Assembly: GCA_026391855.1 (NCBI GenBank)
Contig: JAPLDE010000042.1
Span: 49,287-102,532 of the forward strand
DNA length: 53,246 bases
From: Bacteroidota bacterium
GTDB taxonomy: Bacteria; Bacteroidota; Bacteroidia; Bacteroidales; CAIXZF01
Reading direction: 5' to 3'
Position 1 is the first letter of the stretch. Each line of letters starts with the position of its first letter. Of this stretch, positions 27,086-36,149 are shown in pieces. The translations under genes and the position numbers were made by a program. The notes under the pieces were generated by a model, which was not told the DNA's origin, ran no database searches, and saw only the letters and a list, made by a program, of their open reading frames with translations.

Positions 27086-27648
27086 AAAATTAATAAAAAT
27101 ATACATCCACCCTGTTCTTTACCGGGTGCAAGTTCTTTGTGTGAGGTGTAGTGAACTGATGCGTCAATAAGTATGTCAATAGTGTAATTTGTTGATTTTC
27201 AATAATTTAATTGTGTTTTTGTATATATAAATATTTTTATGTCCTGCATGTCAATGACTTCTCTTATACTCCATTCCCTAAGTCCGGGTTACAATTTTTA
27301 TCCGGAATTTCTCATGCTCTCCAACCCCTCCCCTCTCTGTTCTTCAACCCTGTCAGGCTTTTATACCTGCTCTCTCTCCAGAATGTTGCACTCCCGCTGA
27401 AAAAACCAACTCTCCCTCCGGTGTATCTCCGACAAACAAATATACTTAATTATTGCCAAAAGTAAAGAGATTTTTTCAACACTACCTTCTCCAATTGTTA
27501 AATTTAGTTAAAACCCCCTCCCCTTCCCTGTGGCTTCATTCCTTACTCTTATTACCGGCACACGGCCAACTGCATAACTTTTCGAACGTGAAATTACAAC
27601 AAAACCCACGCTTTTATCAATATGTCAGTAAAAAATATTAATAAACAA

Positions 27649-27677
27649 TTGTTAATAACTTAATATCGTTACCTTTG
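27649..27677 (+). promoter_or_regulatory. Promoter of the pepD-like gene
   Basis: TTG (27649-27651) and TACCTTTG (27670-27677) with an 18-base spacer, a full match to the Bacteroidota -33/-7 pattern. Expected start of transcription is a few bases after 27677, giving a leader of about 25 bases. Confidence 0.75.
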
Positions 27678-27707
27678 CGGAGTGTCTGACCATAAAAAAT
27701 CTCAACT

Positions 27708-29171
27708 ATGAATGAAGAAATTTTAGCACTGCAACCTTCCGGGATCTGGAAATATTTCCGTGAGTTACTCAACATCCCCCGCCCTTCAAAAAAAGAAGAA
27801 AAAGTGATCAAATACATGAAGGAATTCGGGGAAAACCTTGGTTTACAGACTGTTGTAGATGAAGTTGGAAATGTGATCATCAGAAAAAATGCCACCCCTG
27901 GAATGGAAAACCGCCAGGGTGTGATCCTCCAGGGTCACCTTGACATGGTTCCCCAAAAGAACACGGATACGGTCCATGACTTCGAAAAAGATCCAATCTC
28001 TGCCTGGGTCGACGGGGAATGGGTAAAAGCAAAAGGGACCACACTGGGCGCCGATAACGGAATGGGAGTGGCTGCCACCATGGCTGTGCTGTCTGCCAAA
28101 GACTTGCAGCACGGCCCGTTGGAAGCTTTGTTCACCATCGATGAAGAAACCGGGATGACGGGTGCCTTCAACCTGAAACCAGGCCTTCTTCACGGGGATA
28201 TCCTATTAAACCTCGATTCGGAAGACGAAGGAGAACTTTATGTTGGTTGTGCCGGCGGGACCAATGCAACCATGACATTTACCTACAAATCCGAAGTTGT
28301 TCCTTCTGGTTATCAGGGATTTAACTTGTCCCTCAAAGGGCTCAAAGGGGGCCATTCCGGCCTTGATATTAACATGGGTAAAGGCAATGCCAACAAACTT
28401 CTCTTCCGTTACCTGAAACATGCCGTCTCAAAACATGGCCTCAGGTTAGCCTCGGTCGAAGGCGGAAGCCTCAGGAATGCCATCCCAAGGGAAGCCTTCG
28501 CCACTGTAATCGTTCCGTCTGAAAATGCTGATAAACTCGTGAAATGTATCGCAGAGATGGAAGCAATCTTTAAAAAAGAACTTTCCCTTACTGAACCTGA
28601 CCTGTCTTTAACAATAGCTCCTGCCGGCCTTCCCTCCTCAGTGATGGATAAAGCTACCCAGGATAAACTCATTCATGCTGTTTACGGCTGCCCCAACGGG
28701 ACTATCCGTATGAGCGATGCCATGCCCGGCCTGGTCGAGACCTCTACTAACCTGGCTGTCGTAAAAATGGATGAAAAAACCATTACGGTATTATGCCTGT
28801 TAAGAAGTTCCGTCGACTCTGCCAAAGAGGACCTGGAAGAAATGATCGCCAGTGTCTTTACCCTGGCAGGTGCCAGCGTTACGATGGATGGTAAATACCC
28901 CGGTTGGAAACCCAACCCTGATTCGGCTATCCTTCTCACTATGAAGGATGTATACAAGAATCATTTTGGCAAAACCCCGGATATCAAAGCCATTCACGCC
29001 GGTCTTGAATGTGGTATCCTCAGCGGTCCATACCCCGCCTGGGACATGATTTCCTTCGGACCTACCATCCGTTTCCCCCACTCTCCCGACGAAAAAGTTA
29101 ACATCCCCTCTGTTAATAAGTTCTGGGACTTCCTGGTGGAAACCCTCAAAAACATACCCGTAAAAAAATAA
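27708..29171 (+). CDS. pepD: Cytosolic M20-family dipeptidase (PepD-like aminoacyl-histidine dipeptidase)
   Basis: 487 residues, matching PepD. It hydrolyses a broad range of dipeptides, including Xaa-His, in the cytosol using two metal ions. The metal ligands are visible: QGHLDMVPQKN with His77 and Asp79, then TTLGADNGMGVAA with the bridging Asp, then the catalytic pair in IDEETGMTG, then LNLDSEDEGELYVGCAGG. The lid-domain motif GGHSGLDINMGKGNANKLLFR is also present. The C-terminal ligand is in IHAGLECGILSG. A consensus promoter lies immediately upstream. The gene stands alone; rpmH, which has its own promoter, follows. The symbol is by family resemblance, not by tested substrate. Confidence 0.92.
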   Translation: MNEEILALQPSGIWKYFRELLNIPRPSKKEEKVIKYMKEFGENLGLQTVVDEVGNVIIRKNATPGMENRQGVILQGHLDMVPQKNTDTVHDFEKDPISAWVDGEWVKAKGTTLGADNGMGVAATMAVLSAKDLQHGPLEALFTIDEETGMTGAFNLKPGLLHGDILLNLDSEDEGELYVGCAGGTNATMTFTYKSEVVPSGYQGFNLSLKGLKGGHSGLDINMGKGNANKLLFRYLKHAVSKHGLRLASVEGGSLRNAIPREAFATVIVPSENADKLVKCIAEMEAIFKKELSLTEPDLSLTIAPAGLPSSVMDKATQDKLIHAVYGCPNGTIRMSDAMPGLVETSTNLAVVKMDEKTITVLCLLRSSVDSAKEDLEEMIASVFTLAGASVTMDGKYPGWKPNPDSAILLTMKDVYKNHFGKTPDIKAIHAGLECGILSGPYPAWDMISFGPTIRFPHSPDEKVNIPSVNKFWDFLVETLKNIPVKK

Positions 29172-29183
29172 TTGCCAAAACTC

Positions 29184-29213
29184 TTGCAGTAATCATTTCT
29201 TTATCTAACTTTG
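29184..29213 (+). promoter_or_regulatory. Promoter of rpmH
   Basis: TTG (29184-29186), 19-base spacer, TAACTTTG (29206-29213): an exact match to the Bacteroidota consensus, as expected for a highly expressed ribosomal protein gene. The leader to the ATG at 29236 is short, about 15-20 bases. Confidence 0.85.
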
Positions 29214-29235
29214 CACCCCTTAAAATGAATGAATC

Positions 29236-29391
29236 ATGAGCAAGCGTACTTTTCAGCCCTCCAACAGGAAAAGAAAGAATAAACACGGATTCCGCCTCAG
29301 GATGTCCACAGCCAATGGAAGAAAGGTGATCTCACACAGGAGAGCAAAAGGAAGAAAGAAATTATCTGTATCAGACGAATACGTCGGCTAA
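29236..29391 (+). CDS. rpmH: Ribosomal protein L34
   Basis: A 51-residue basic protein of the large ribosomal subunit. It begins [20 protein letters not shown], the standard L34 start (KRTFQPSxxKR...HGFRxRM), continues [20 protein letters not shown] and ends [11 protein letters not shown]. The C-terminal tail after RRAKGRKKL is a few residues longer than the 44-46 residue E. coli type, as is typical of Bacteroidota. Its promoter is a perfect consensus and a strong hairpin terminator follows, so it is a single-gene unit. It is not followed by rnpA, so this is not the classical oriC-side rpmH-rnpA arrangement. Confidence 0.97.
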   Translation: MSKRTFQPSNRKRKNKHGFRLRMSTANGRKVISHRRAKGRKKLSVSDEYVG

Positions 29392-29440
29392 ACCTGACGG
29401 CCAATCCTGCTGAGCGGTCTATCCCTCCTCAGCTGATCAG

Positions 29441-29477
29441 AAAAAGAAGATAATCTGCAGATTGTCTTCTTTTTTTA
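29441..29477 (+). terminator. Rho-independent terminator after rpmH
   Basis: Stem of about 14 pairs, AAAGAAGATAATC (from 29442) with GATTGTCTTCTTT (to about 29473), one G:T pair, four-base loop, then a T run. A TAccTTcG sequence (29494-29501) just after it is a weak -7 candidate for the next gene. Confidence 0.85.
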
Positions 29478-29536
29478 TTTTCCGGGTTTTGGTTACCTTC
29501 GCAAAGTAAACCAAATCCCTTTCAAAACTAAGTACA

Positions 29537-31984
29537 ATGAAAGTAGAAATCTGGAAAAAGATCCTTCCCTGGATCATTGCAGTGATCGTATTTTACGTGA
29601 TCACCCTCGCCTATTTTAATCCCCTGCTCCAAGGCAAAAGCTTACGCCAGTCCGATATCATCCACTTTAAAGGGGTGTCGAAAGAGATCGCTGACTACAG
29701 GGCTCAATACGGGAAAGAACCCCTGTGGACAAACTCCCTGTTCGGGGGGATGCCCGCTTTCCAGATCTCCACGGTGTATCCTTCAAACCTGACCACTTAC
29801 TTCGACAAGATCCTCCTGGCGGGGTTGCCTCACCCGGCCAACCTTGTATTCCTCTATGCGCTCGGCTTCTTTATCCTGCTGATGGTGCTCGGTGTTAACC
29901 CCTGGCTGGCCATAGCCGGGGCGATAGGGTTTTCTTTTTCATCCTACTTCTTTATCATACTGGAAGCCGGCCATAACTCCAAGGCCCATGCCATCGGCCT
30001 GATGGCTCCGGTTATTGCCGGCATCCTGCTTACGTACAGGGGAAAATACCTTATGGGTGGTGTCCTTACGGCCCTCTTCCTCAGCCTTGAACTGGCGGCA
30101 AACCACCTGCAGATCACCTATTACCTGCTGATCACCGTCCTTATCCTTTCACTGGCTGAATTCGCCATGTTTGTCAGGGAAAAGAAATTGCCAGACTTTT
30201 TCAAGGCCGCTGCCGTACTGGTTATCGCCGCATTGTTCGCAATCGGTCCCAACATCTCCAACCTCTGGACCACTTATGAATACAGCAAATATACGATCCG
30301 GGGCAAGTCAGACCTGACCTCAAACAAGGAGAACCAAACAACCGGGCTGGATAAAGACTATGCCACCGCCTGGAGTTATGGGGTGGATGAAACTTTTACT
30401 CTCCTTATCCCCGACTTCAAGGGAGGCTCTTCAAATGGCTCATTGTCAAGACGTTCCGAAATGTACAAGGTGCTTAGCACCAACCAGGCTCCCAATCCCG
30501 ACCAGATCATCAAAAACATACCGCTGTACTGGGGCCCTCAGCCTTTTACTTCAGGACCCGTATATGTGGGGGCCATCTTCGTTTTTCTCTTTGTCCTGGG
30601 CCTTTTCCTGGTAAAAGGTCCGTATAAGTGGGGACTGCTCGCGGCAACCGTTGTGTCTGTCGTGCTTTCCTGGGGCGATCACTTTCCCATGGTCACAAAC
30701 TTTTTCCTTGACTATGTGCCGGGATACAACAAATTCCGGGCAGTATCCATGATCCTGGTCATAGCCGAACTGACGATCCCTTTGCTGGGCATTCTGGGTC
30801 TCCAAAAACTTTTCAGCGGTGAAATCGACCGCAAAAAAGCATTCAGAGCGCTAAAAATTACACTTATTATTACAGGAGGCATCACCCTGCTGTTCTCCCT
30901 GCTGCCGGGAGCCTTCTTCAACTTTGTCAGCCCCGGAGATGCCCAGTTAAAGTCCTCCGGCTACCCTGACTGGTTTATCAATGCCCTGGTTGCCGACAGG
31001 GAAACCCTGCTGCGTAACGATGCCATCCGTTCCCTTCTGTTCATCCTGCTTGGCGCTGCCCTGGTTTGGTCGGTGATCTTCGAAAAACTGAAGAAACAAT
31101 ACGCCACCATCGCTCTTATCCTGCTGGTAATAATCGACATGTGGGCGGTGAATTCAAGGTATCTCAACAACGACAGTTATGTCAGGAAAAGCGAGATGCA
31201 AAACCCTTATGAAGCGACCCCTGCCGATGAATTCATCCTGAAGGACAAAGACCCTGATTTCAGGGTGTTGAACCTTACTGTGAACACTTTCAATGATGCC
31301 AGCACTTCATATTTCCATAAATCCATCGGAGGTTACCATGGTGCCAAGCTCAGACGATACCAGGAACTCATTGAGAATCAAATCAGTAAAAACAACATGG
31401 CGGTTCTTGATATGATGAATACCAAGTATTTTATCATGAAGGGAGAAAACAACCAGCCTTCTGTACAGCCCAATATGAATGCCCTGGGTAATGCCTGGTT
31501 TGTTGAACAATACAAGCTGGTAGCCAACGCAGATTCGGAGATCGTGGCCCTGACCGGTTTTGACCCGGCTAAAACAGCCATTGTTGATAAACGGTTTGAA
31601 CAGGAAATAAAAGGGTTTGCACCGGGTCGTGACAGCCTTGCAGGGATCAAACTGACGCAATATAAGCCCGATTACCTCATTTACGAAAGCATGAATTCAA
31701 AAGCAGGGTTGGCAGTGTTTTCTGAAATTTACTACGATAAAGGTTGGAATGCCTTTATTGACGGTAAACCGGCACCCTATTTCAGGGCCAACTATGTACT
31801 TCGTGCCATGATCATACCCGCGGGAAAACATAAAATCGAATTCAGGTTTGAACCCAGGTCTTATTACGTGGGTGAAAAAATAGCCTTGTCTTCATCCATC
31901 CTGCTCATTATTCTGGTTGTAGGTATGATCCTTTACGAATTATCGGCCTGGTTCAGAAAGAAAACGCCGGTGGTTAAAAAATAA
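29537..31984 (+). CDS. YfhO-family polytopic membrane protein
   Basis: An 815-residue membrane protein with about 13 helices plus a large soluble C-terminal portion (about 560-780) and a final helix (near SSSILLIILVVGMILYEL). The N-terminal pattern (first helix; then SLRQSDIIHFKG, WTNSLFGGMPAFQIS) is that of the YfhO family, known from Bacillus as the protein needed to glycosylate lipoteichoic acid and elsewhere as a GT-C-like enzyme using a polyprenyl-phosphate sugar. The conserved acidic residue typical of GT-C enzymes would be Asp40 in SDIIHF. In Bacteroidota its acceptor is unknown. It is followed after 4 bases by a cotranscribed GT4 gene, which supports a glycan role. Confidence 0.8.
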   Translation: MKVEIWKKILPWIIAVIVFYVITLAYFNPLLQGKSLRQSDIIHFKGVSKEIADYRAQYGKEPLWTNSLFGGMPAFQISTVYPSNLTTYFDKILLAGLPHPANLVFLYALGFFILLMVLGVNPWLAIAGAIGFSFSSYFFIILEAGHNSKAHAIGLMAPVIAGILLTYRGKYLMGGVLTALFLSLELAANHLQITYYLLITVLILSLAEFAMFVREKKLPDFFKAAAVLVIAALFAIGPNISNLWTTYEYSKYTIRGKSDLTSNKENQTTGLDKDYATAWSYGVDETFTLLIPDFKGGSSNGSLSRRSEMYKVLSTNQAPNPDQIIKNIPLYWGPQPFTSGPVYVGAIFVFLFVLGLFLVKGPYKWGLLAATVVSVVLSWGDHFPMVTNFFLDYVPGYNKFRAVSMILVIAELTIPLLGILGLQKLFSGEIDRKKAFRALKITLIITGGITLLFSLLPGAFFNFVSPGDAQLKSSGYPDWFINALVADRETLLRNDAIRSLLFILLGAALVWSVIFEKLKKQYATIALILLVIIDMWAVNSRYLNNDSYVRKSEMQNPYEATPADEFILKDKDPDFRVLNLTVNTFNDASTSYFHKSIGGYHGAKLRRYQELIENQISKNNMAVLDMMNTKYFIMKGENNQPSVQPNMNALGNAWFVEQYKLVANADSEIVALTGFDPAKTAIVDKRFEQEIKGFAPGRDSLAGIKLTQYKPDYLIYESMNSKAGLAVFSEIYYDKGWNAFIDGKPAPYFRANYVLRAMIIPAGKHKIEFRFEPRSYYVGEKIALSSSILLIILVVGMILYELSAWFRKKTPVVKK

Positions 31985-31988
31985 CCGG

Positions 31989-33299
31989 GTGAAGCGGCTG
32001 CTCATCATAACCTATTACTGGCCCCCCAGCGGTGGTGCCGGTGTTCAGCGCTGGCTGAAATTTGTCAAATACCTGCGCGAATTCGGATGGGAACCTGTGA
32101 TCTTTACCCCGTCAAACCCGGAATTTCCTGAACTTGATACTTCACTGGTTAAAGATGTGCCTGAAGGTATTGAGGTATTGTCTGTTCCCATTTGGGAGCC
32201 CTATTCGGCTTACAAGCGTTTCATCGGTCGCGGTAAAAACGAAAAAATAAGCGCAGGTTTCCTGTCTGAACATAAAAAACCAGGCCTCACCGAAAGGATC
32301 TCTGTTTGGATCAGGGGTAATCTTTTCATTCCCGATGCCAGAAAGTTCTGGATCAGGCCATCGGTGAGGTTTCTCAATAAGTATCTCTCCAAAAACCCGG
32401 TAAAGGTGGTCATATCTACCGGCCCCCCTCATTCCTGCCATATTATTGGCCTGCATATCAAGCAACTCCATAACATTCCCTGGATCGCTGACTTCAGGGA
32501 TCCCTGGACCTGCATCGATTTTTACCAGGAACTCAGGTTGACAAAATGGGCCGACCGAAAACACCACCGTCTTGAAAAACAGGTCCTTGCTTCTGCCAAT
32601 GAGGTGATTATGATCAGTCCTTCCCAGGCGGAACTTTTTTATTCGATTTATCCGCGTGAATATCAGGTCATTACTAACGGATTTGATCAGGAGGATTATC
32701 CCCCGGAAAAAAAGCAGAAAACGGATGAAAAGTTCAGCATTGCCCATATCGGGAGCCTGGTCCCTTCAAGAAACCCGGAAATTCTGTGGGAAGCCCTGCA
32801 ACAACTCCTTTCTGAATTGCCGCAACTGGCTGAGGACTTACAGATAAAACTGGTGGGGAAAGTCGATTATTCTGTTATTGAGAGTATTACAGCCAGGGGA
32901 TTGTTGCCTTATCTCAATAAGATCGATTATCTGCCCCATGATGAGGTAGTGAATATCCAGTTCCGTTCTCAGATACTTCTGTTGCTGATCAATAATACAC
33001 CGAATGCTGCAGCCATCCTTACCGGGAAATTCTTCGAATATCTGGCTGTCAGGCGACCTATCCTTTGCATAGGGCCGACCGGTGGTGATGCTGCCAATAT
33101 CCTTTGCCAGACAAAAGCCGGTGAAAATGTAACCTATACCGACCTGACCGGTATGGAAGACATCCTTAGAAATTACTATAAAAAATACAAAGAAGGGGCC
33201 CTTGTTGTAGAAAGTGTTGAAACAGAATCCTTTTCACGGGAACAACTGACCAAAACTCTTGCCTGTTTACTCGACCGTCTTTCGGACCGTTCGGCCTGA
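31989..33299 (+). CDS. GT4-like glycosyltransferase
   Basis: 436 residues starting at a GTG, 4 bases after the YfhO-like gene, so translation is coupled. The N-terminus MKRLLIITYYWPPSGGAGVQ has the glycine-rich loop of GT-B enzymes; DFRDPWTCIDFYQELR is the usual acceptor-side block; the donor half begins FSIAHIGSLVPSRNPEILWE and contains LTGKFFEYLAVRRPILCIGP with the conserved Glu. The C-terminal 33 bases overlap the convergent YihY-like gene. It probably builds a membrane-linked glycan together with the YfhO-like protein; substrate unknown. Confidence 0.83.
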   Translation: MKRLLIITYYWPPSGGAGVQRWLKFVKYLREFGWEPVIFTPSNPEFPELDTSLVKDVPEGIEVLSVPIWEPYSAYKRFIGRGKNEKISAGFLSEHKKPGLTERISVWIRGNLFIPDARKFWIRPSVRFLNKYLSKNPVKVVISTGPPHSCHIIGLHIKQLHNIPWIADFRDPWTCIDFYQELRLTKWADRKHHRLEKQVLASANEVIMISPSQAELFYSIYPREYQVITNGFDQEDYPPEKKQKTDEKFSIAHIGSLVPSRNPEILWEALQQLLSELPQLAEDLQIKLVGKVDYSVIESITARGLLPYLNKIDYLPHDEVVNIQFRSQILLLLINNTPNAAAILTGKFFEYLAVRRPILCIGPTGGDAANILCQTKAGENVTYTDLTGMEDILRNYYKKYKEGALVVESVETESFSREQLTKTLACLLDRLSDRSA

Positions 33300-34253
33300 C
33301 CCTTCTTTTACACCTTTGTTTTCCTTACCTTTTCTGGCATCATCAGCTGATAATATGCTGGCATTCAGTTCAAACCCGATCAACAGAATATTGCTGTTGA
33401 AATATATCCACAATAGCAGTATGATCAGGGTCCCGATTGATCCATACAGGGCGTTATACTTGGAGAAATTGCTGACGTAAAAATCAAATCCGATGGAAAT
33501 AGCCAGGGTTAAGATACTGGCCAGCGTAGCCCCTGCTGAAAAAAACCTGAACCTGCTTTTCCTGACAGGACCAAAGAAATACAGGGAAGAGATTGCAAAA
33601 TATAATAAACTGGTGATAACCACCCACTTGCCAAACTGCAGCAAATAATAATAATCCCAGTCCTTCAGAATATGCTTTTGTACCAGGAAATCAAGTACCA
33701 GGGTCCCGCTGGTAATGAGCACGATGGCAATGATCGTCAGAAAAGCCAGCAGTATCACAAGGAATATTGCAATAAGCTTCTGTTTAAACCATGTTCGTTT
33801 TTCCCTGGCATGTACCGTCATATCGAAGGCTTCAAGGATGCTGTTTATCCCGTTTGTCGAAAAATAAAGCGCCATGATGAAACCCAGAGAAAGCAGGCTT
33901 TTCCGGGGCCGCGTTATGATATCTATGATAGTCGATTCGATGGTATAATAGGCATGTTCGGGTATCATATCCTTCAGCAGGCTCATGAGGGATGTCTGAA
34001 AATTCGCAACAGGGATATAAGGGATAATGGTAAAGAAAAAGATGATGGCCGGGAAGGTGGCCAGGAAAAAGTTGAAAGCAATGGAAGAAGCCCTGGCAGT
34101 TATTGAACCCTTGGAAACTCCTGTATAAAAGAAAGAAGCCACTTCATACAGCGTTAACCCGTTCATGCCGGGAAATACAATTTTCCCGGACAGTTTCAGC
34201 ACAGTGCTGACGGGTTTCAGGGATAACAGCCGTGCCGACCATGTTACTGGCAT
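33267..34253 (-). CDS. YihY/BrkB-family inner-membrane protein
   Basis: 328 residues with six membrane helices and the family features: the N-terminal amphipathic stretch, then SITARASSIAFNFFLATFPAIIFF (residues from about 50), FSTNGINSILEAFDMTV, KRTWFKQKLIAIFLVILLAF and LLLWIYFNSNILLIGFELNA. These are hallmarks of YihY (UPF0761), long annotated as ribonuclease BN by mistake; the true function is unsettled. It precedes nothing obviously related: nadC lies 3 bases upstream. The C-terminus overlaps the convergent glycosyltransferase by 33 bases. The start ATG at 34253 falls immediately downstream of nadC's stop. Confidence 0.88.
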   Translation of the reverse strand: MPVTWSARLLSLKPVSTVLKLSGKIVFPGMNGLTLYEVASFFYTGVSKGSITARASSIAFNFFLATFPAIIFFFTIIPYIPVANFQTSLMSLLKDMIPEHAYYTIESTIIDIITRPRKSLLSLGFIMALYFSTNGINSILEAFDMTVHAREKRTWFKQKLIAIFLVILLAFLTIIAIVLITSGTLVLDFLVQKHILKDWDYYYLLQFGKWVVITSLLYFAISSLYFFGPVRKSRFRFFSAGATLASILTLAISIGFDFYVSNFSKYNALYGSIGTLIILLLWIYFNSNILLIGFELNASILSADDARKGKENKGVKEGSGRTVRKTVE

Positions 34254-34256
34254 AAT

Positions 34257-35093
34257 CTACTGTATCGCTTTTAAACTGAGATCGAGACTGGATATCTGGT
34301 GGGTCAGGGCTCCGACAGAAATGAAGTCTACCCCGCATTCGCCATATTGGCGGATATTACTCAGGGTGATTCCTCCGGAGGCTTCGGTTTCATATTTTCC
34401 CCCTATATGTTTTACGGCCTCCCTGATAAGCTCCGGGCTGAAATTATCGAGCATGATGCGGTTAACTCCTCCCTCTTTCATCACCTCGGTGACTTCCTCT
34501 AAATTCCGGGTTTCTATCTCAATGGCAAGTAATTTCCCATTGTTTTCAAGGTATTTCTTAACATTGCGTATCGCAGGGCCAATACCCCCGGCAAAGTCAA
34601 CATGATTGTCCTTGATCAGTATCATGTCAAATAACCCGAAACGATGATTGCCTCCCCCTCCTATCCTTACCGCTTCCTTTTCAAGCAAACGAAGATTGGG
34701 CGTGGTTTTTCTGGTATCAAGGACCCGGGTATGCAAGCCTTTAAGGGCATCGACATATTGCCTTGTTTTTGTGGCTATTCCGCTCATTCTCTGCATAAAA
34801 TTGAGAACAAGCCGTTCAGCCCCCAGCAGGGAAACAACGCTTCCTTCAGCAGTGAAAGCAATATCTCCCTTATTAATAAGGGATCCGTCTGTTAACAGGA
34901 CTTTCATTGAGATTCCCGGATCCAGAATCTGAAAAACCTTACGGGCAACCTTAACACCGGCCAAAACACCTTCCTCCTTTACCAGTAAACTAACCCGGCC
35001 GGTAGTACCTGCCGGAATGGTGGATAAGGAGGTGTGGTCCCCGTCACCAATATCTTCCTGAAGCGCCAGCCTGATTATTTCTTCCAGGTCCAT
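34257..35093 (-). CDS. nadC: Nicotinate-nucleotide pyrophosphorylase (carboxylating)
   Basis: Converts quinolinate and PRPP to nicotinate mononucleotide, carbon dioxide and pyrophosphate in de novo NAD synthesis. The ATG at 35093 is chosen over a TTG at 35108 because it gives the typical start MDLEEIIRLALQEDIGDGDHTS. Catalytic blocks: LNFMQRMSGIATKT, LDTRKTTPNLRLLEKEAV, GGGGNHRFGLFDMILIKDNH with the PRPP-contacting Arg and His, and IEIETRNLEEV, then LDNFSPE and EASGGITLSNIR. nadA and nadB are not in the window. The gene follows the DUF4783-like gene after 11 bases and should be cotranscribed. Confidence 0.96.
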   Translation of the reverse strand: MDLEEIIRLALQEDIGDGDHTSLSTIPAGTTGRVSLLVKEEGVLAGVKVARKVFQILDPGISMKVLLTDGSLINKGDIAFTAEGSVVSLLGAERLVLNFMQRMSGIATKTRQYVDALKGLHTRVLDTRKTTPNLRLLEKEAVRIGGGGNHRFGLFDMILIKDNHVDFAGGIGPAIRNVKKYLENNGKLLAIEIETRNLEEVTEVMKEGGVNRIMLDNFSPELIREAVKHIGGKYETEASGGITLSNIRQYGECGVDFISVGALTHQISSLDLSLKAIQ

Positions 35094-35104
35094 ATTCAAC
35101 CGGG

Positions 35105-35518
35105 TCAATCGGGTTCAAATTGTAATTGCTGTATCAGGTACTTATCTCCTATCTTTTTTATCAGGTAGTAGGTCCTGAAATTTTTTCCGGTAGTCGTCTG
35201 ATAAGTGCCTATAAAATATAACGATCCATCCTTGGATGATCCCTGGTGGTTGATCTTGAATGACAATGGAGGGTTCTTCGTAAAGAAATCCTTCATGATC
35301 AGCTCGGCCTGTGCTTTGCTGAATGTGTTCTCATTACCGGGAACGGTCAGATCAACGGAAGTGTTGAAATACCTGGAAAGTTCTGAAATATTCCCTACCC
35401 TGATGGCATTGGAAATCTCTTTCTGGACATCTTCAGGTAAGGTTAAAACCGAACCATGGACCAACATAGGCATAAAGGACATCAACATGATCCAAAAATA
35501 TACAGCGATTCTTTTCAT
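35105..35518 (-). CDS. DUF4783-like exported protein
   Basis: 137 residues from the ATG at 35518, which gives a proper signal peptide (MKRIAVYFWIMLMSFMPMLVHG); the longer frame begins at 35533 with five extra residues. The mature part has one compact NTF2/cystatin-like alpha-beta unit: VQKEISNAIRVGNISELSRY, VDLTVPGNENTFSKAQAELI, MKDFFTKNPPLSFKINHQG and YYLIKKIGDKYLIQQLQFEP. This is the pattern of the Bacteroidota DUF4783 family, of unknown function and periplasmic. It is a conserved neighbour of nadC in this phylum and heads the nadC-yihY group. Confidence 0.72.
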   Translation of the reverse strand: MKRIAVYFWIMLMSFMPMLVHGSVLTLPEDVQKEISNAIRVGNISELSRYFNTSVDLTVPGNENTFSKAQAELIMKDFFTKNPPLSFKINHQGSSKDGSLYFIGTYQTTTGKNFRTYYLIKKIGDKYLIQQLQFEPD

Positions 35519-35664
35519 AAGCCGGTAAAACAATAACTTAACTCAAATATCGCACCAAACCAGTCAGCTTCCCTGAGAAAAGATGAAAAACCCCTGGGAT
35601 TATTCGCACACCCAAAGGTATCTATTTTTTTTGTAGTTTGGCGCTAAGATGCAAGAAGAAAAAA

Positions 35665-36138
35665 ATGAAGTTTTCACTGGTATTTACAGGTAAAACCAGC
35701 GAGTCCTACCTCAGGGAAGGAGTAAAGGTCTATCTGGACCGGATCCGGCACTATCTTCCTGTTGAAGTTAAGGAAATAACTCCCCTAAGGGAGACCAGGG
35801 GACTTGATCCGGCCATGATCAGGGCAAAAGAAAGTGAATGGTTCCTGAAAAACCTGCCATCATCCGGTTATCTTGTACTGTTGGATGAGGCAGGCAGTGA
35901 GCTTACCTCCATGGAATTATCCGCCTTTCTCCAGGCCAGGATGAACCAGGGTATACGACATATGATCTTCCTTACCGGAGGGGCATATGGAGTAACGGAA
36001 GAAATTAAAAAGAAAAGCAACTTTATCCTCTCCCTGTCAAAAATGACCTTTACCCACCAGATGTCAAGGCTCATTATCGTTGAACAGCTATACAGGGCAC
36101 TGACCATTTTAAAAGGCGAACCTTACCATAACCCCTAA
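35665..36138 (+). CDS. rlmH: 23S rRNA (pseudouridine1915-N3)-methyltransferase
   Basis: SPOUT-class methyltransferase that modifies pseudouridine 1915 in helix 69 of 23S rRNA. The ATG at 35665 is chosen over the TTG at 35638: it yields 157 residues, beginning MKFSLVFTGKTSESYLREGV, near the 155 of E. coli. Diagnostic parts: the PRSLREGV-like Y-L-R-E-G-V, FLTGGAYGVTEEIKKKSNF near residue 100 (the trefoil-knot SAM pocket) and the end FTHQMSRLIIVEQLYRALTI..GEPYHNP. A plausible but weak promoter lies in the 146-base gap from the divergent DUF4783 gene. Confidence 0.95.
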   Translation: MKFSLVFTGKTSESYLREGVKVYLDRIRHYLPVEVKEITPLRETRGLDPAMIRAKESEWFLKNLPSSGYLVLLDEAGSELTSMELSAFLQARMNQGIRHMIFLTGGAYGVTEEIKKKSNFILSLSKMTFTHQMSRLIIVEQLYRALTILKGEPYHNP

Positions 36139-36149
36139 ACTGACTCCTC

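Larger units (their letters stand above)
26877..27707. other. AT-rich 831-base intergenic region
   Basis: Between the divergent giant gene and the pepD-like gene. It contains the two promoters listed separately. The central part (about 27,260-27,600) is strongly pyrimidine-rich on the plus strand and carries only short low-complexity open frames without ribosome sites, family resemblance or conserved composition; I see no RNA gene, repeat or regulatory palindrome beyond them. Confidence 0.5.

Noticed and set aside
27211..27641. Two short open frames in the intergenic region as genes
   Set aside because: They are low complexity, pyrimidine-driven, lack ribosome sites and any family resemblance.
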